Below, piece by piece: positions 62,486 through 64,000 of a DNA stretch of 64,000 bases; position 1 is the stretch's first letter, and each line of letters opens with the position of its first letter. The position numbers were made by a program, and so were the translations under genes. The notes under the pieces are model-generated. The model saw only the letters and a list, made by a program, of their open reading frames with translations. It made no database searches and had not been told where the DNA came from. The stretch is from Dipteronia dyeriana (taxonomy: Eukaryota; Streptophyta; Magnoliopsida; Sapindales; Sapindaceae): positions 95,246,652 through 95,310,651 of the forward strand of contig CM065299.1 of assembly GCA_032871835.1 (NCBI GenBank), read 5' to 3'.

Positions 62486-63410
62486 GAAGCTTGTTGTATT
62501 GTTCAGGTGTTAATTGACTAACAAAAGTAGCGGAAGTGGATGAAGATGGCTCTGATTTCTTCACATGCTTATCTGGGAAGCCATGAATCTGGTAACATGT
62601 AGCAAGAGTATGACCATGCTTGTTACAATGTTCACAAAAAGGACGTTGACGCTTTCCCGAATGCCGTAAAGGGGGTTTAGACACCTGAAGCGCTACCGAA
62701 TCAATGGTAGGAGTTGTTCGAATATTAATCTCCTGTTGTTTTTCTTCGTGACGTACCAAATTGTAAATACGTTGAATTGAAGGAAACAACTCCATTAAGA
62801 GAATTTGACTGCAAATAGCTGAAAAACGATCATTGAGTCCTTGAAGAAACTCCATGGCACAATCTTGATTTTGCTGATCAATAATGCTTTTAACATTACC
62901 ACAGATACATGGAGTGACACAGACAATGGAATTGAGTTCGTCCCATAAGGATTTAAGTTGTGTGAAATATAATGAAACAGACATACCTTCCTGCTTGAGA
63001 GCAGAGATTGATTGTTTCAATTGATAAATCTTAGGAGCATTTGATTGAAAAAATCGATCCTTAAGATCTGTCCAAATTTGTGCTGCAGTTTCAGCATACA
63101 AGATACTTGGACGGATCTCAGGTGGGACTAAATTAAGAATCCAACTGCCGACCAAATCATTACATCGCTCCCAGTTGGAAATAGCATCTTTCTCCTTTGG
63201 AATTGGAAGTGACCCATCAACAAAACCTAGCTTGCTTTTTGCACGAAGTGCCATTGTCACTGCACGACTCCATGATCCATAATTGTCTCCTGGCAATAAA
63301 GGTGTAACAAGAATAGTAGAAGGGTTATCTGAGTGATGAATGGCATAAGGATATGTTTTCGTAGATGTTGATGACTGTGGAGATAATGATGGTGGTGGTA
63401 GAATTTTCAT
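62334..63410 (-). CDS. Copia A gag and start of protease
   Basis: An open frame of 358 codons. It has the plant copia gag fold (TPLLPGDNYGSWSRAVTMAL, NAPKIYQLKQSISALKQEGM, SVSLYFTQLKSLWDELN), a zinc knuckle CEHCNKHGHTLATC (CX2CX4HX4C) and the retropepsin motif IIDSGASNHIC at its end. It stops at 62334 through a frameshift that separates protease from the rest of pol. It would package element RNA if expressed. The gag part itself looks intact. Confidence 0.85.
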   Translation of the reverse strand: MKILPPPSLSPQSSTSTKTYPYAIHHSDNPSTILVTPLLPGDNYGSWSRAVTMALRAKSKLGFVDGSLPIPKEKDAISNWERCNDLVGSWILNLVPPEIRPSILYAETAAQIWTDLKDRFFQSNAPKIYQLKQSISALKQEGMSVSLYFTQLKSLWDELNSIVCVTPCICGNVKSIIDQQNQDCAMEFLQGLNDRFSAICSQILLMELFPSIQRIYNLVRHEEKQQEINIRTTPTIDSVALQVSKPPLRHSGKRQRPFCEHCNKHGHTLATCYQIHGFPDKHVKKSEPSSSTSATFVSQLTPEQYNKLLALLSKEESGGSSVHLAGTTLTCLSSCRIIDSGASNHICTSLSIFSFYCS

Positions 63411-63467
63411 TAGACATGGTGAAGAAACAGAGAAAAAATTTGAATTAAAAAATATATGATTTTATTT

Positions 63468-63479
63468 GCTCTAATACCA
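63468..63479 (-). other. Primer-binding site of copia A
   Basis: Minus strand TGGTATTAGAGC, directly beside the 5' LTR and one base from the usual initiator-tRNA-Met site TGGTATCAGAGC. Confidence 0.85.
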
Positions 63480-63734
63480 TGTGAATACGGTGAACATGAA
63501 AGGAGAAGAAGTAAAATGAAATTGAACTAAATGTATTCATTCAATGATTGTACAATAAATAGATAGATTACAAGAGATATTTAAATTTAAAATATACATA
63601 AAAGTAGAAAACTAATTAATAACAAATGGAAACTAAAAGTTGCTACGGAACTAAAATACCTAAAATAAAGGAGTGTACTTGGTCTTGGACTTGTGATCTT
63701 GGACTGTCTTGATTTGTCATGATTTCGTCCAACA
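63480..63734 (-). repeat. Copia A 5' LTR
   Basis: 255 bp, with the same ends TGTGAATACGG ... CGTCCAACA; a 2-bp gap against the 3' LTR. Confidence 0.9.
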
Positions 63735-63930
63735 CAAGTCAAGCTCAAATGACTGGTCCTTGCATGAGAGGACAAGATTGTGAGCTAATGAGGATACAAC
63801 TATGTTGTCACACCAAAAGCTTAACAATTTACTACATTACAATTTTTTGTACAGGGTGTTACAACTGATATAATAAAACTGTAGAAATCTGTTAAGAGTA
63901 GATAGTACATATGTCCAGATATACATACTA
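63735..63930 (+). repeat. Duplicated segment, copy 2 (right part)
   Basis: Resumes with CAAGTCAAGCTCAAATGA, matching copy 1 from about 48352 to 48548. Confidence 0.85.
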
Positions 63931-64000
63931 TGAGATTCAAATTCCATAACATTCTTAAAGTCCATGGGGACATGTGCACCAATTCCACCCAAGTTTTTCT
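63931..64000. other. Window end, possible exon on the minus strand
   Basis: An open minus-strand reading (NLGGIGAHVPMDFKNVMEFE) crosses the end, but I recognise no family; it cannot be judged from 70 bp. Confidence 0.15.

Larger units (their letters stand above)
49152..63734 (-). mobile_element. Ty1/copia element A, complete but split by element B
   Basis: LTRs 49152..49408 and 63480..63734, outer target duplication CAAGT on both sides (49147..49151 and 63735..63739). Without the nested element B and its duplicated TSD copy the length is about 4.93 kb, normal for copia. On the minus strand the order is primer site, gag, protease, integrase, reverse transcriptase, RNase H. By eye the LTRs differ at 13 sites plus one 2-bp gap, about 5 percent, so the insertion is old but not ancient. 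Confidence 0.93.

Overview
The window is nuclear DNA of a flowering plant, most likely a eudicot. The evidence is AT-rich sequence, short exons with GT-AG introns, plant-only gene families (a fused fucokinase/GDP-fucose pyrophosphorylase, a plant-type WNK kinase, ALMT, plant ORMDL), a nuclear tRNA-Val gene and plant-type LTR retrotransposons, Harbinger, hAT and Mutator-like elements. I cannot name the species from sequence alone.

Gene-rich part, 1-23 kb: the 5' part of a yippee-like gene (minus), a fossil RNase H-like fragment, the small Pol III subunit RPC10/RPC11 (plus), convergent with a WNK kinase (minus), a hAT-type MITE, tRNA-Val(AAC), the bifunctional L-fucose salvage enzyme FKGP (plus, seven exons, one GC-AG intron), an LRAT/NC-domain protein (plus) and an aluminium-activated malate transporter (minus). 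I rebuilt exon structures by reading splice sites and checking phase and conserved motifs; every model closes in frame.

Transposon-dominated part, 24-38 kb: a GGGTT-rich repeat and a fold-back MITE come first. Then comes a three-layer nest: a Harbinger-type MITE split by a degenerate copia element, itself split by a 1.4-kb solo LTR with a clean 5-bp target duplication. Only 64 bp away lies a full-length 5.7-kb PIF/Harbinger element whose transposase has all three DDE residues but two nonsense codons.

Second genic island, 38-48 kb: ORMDL (plus), with a 1.27-kb TIR element ending 284 bp upstream of its ATG; a Mutator-like TIR element with a 9-bp duplication; and a 2-oxoglutarate/Fe(II) dioxygenase (SRG1-like) whose full four-exon structure survives but carries one in-frame TGA.

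Tail, 48-64 kb: a sequence duplicated downstream of the dioxygenase holds a 14.6-kb composite. Copia element A (minus, 255-257 bp LTRs, perfect CAAGT duplication) was split inside its reverse transcriptase by copia element B (plus, 2.2-2.4 kb LTRs, TATTT/TCTTT duplication). I found no gene cluster pointing to an unknown biological system. The strongest unusual signals are the two transposon nests, the TE insertions next to gene promoters, the nonsense-bearing dioxygenase, the GC-AG intron and a hAT MITE carrying a G-box at the centre of a palindrome.
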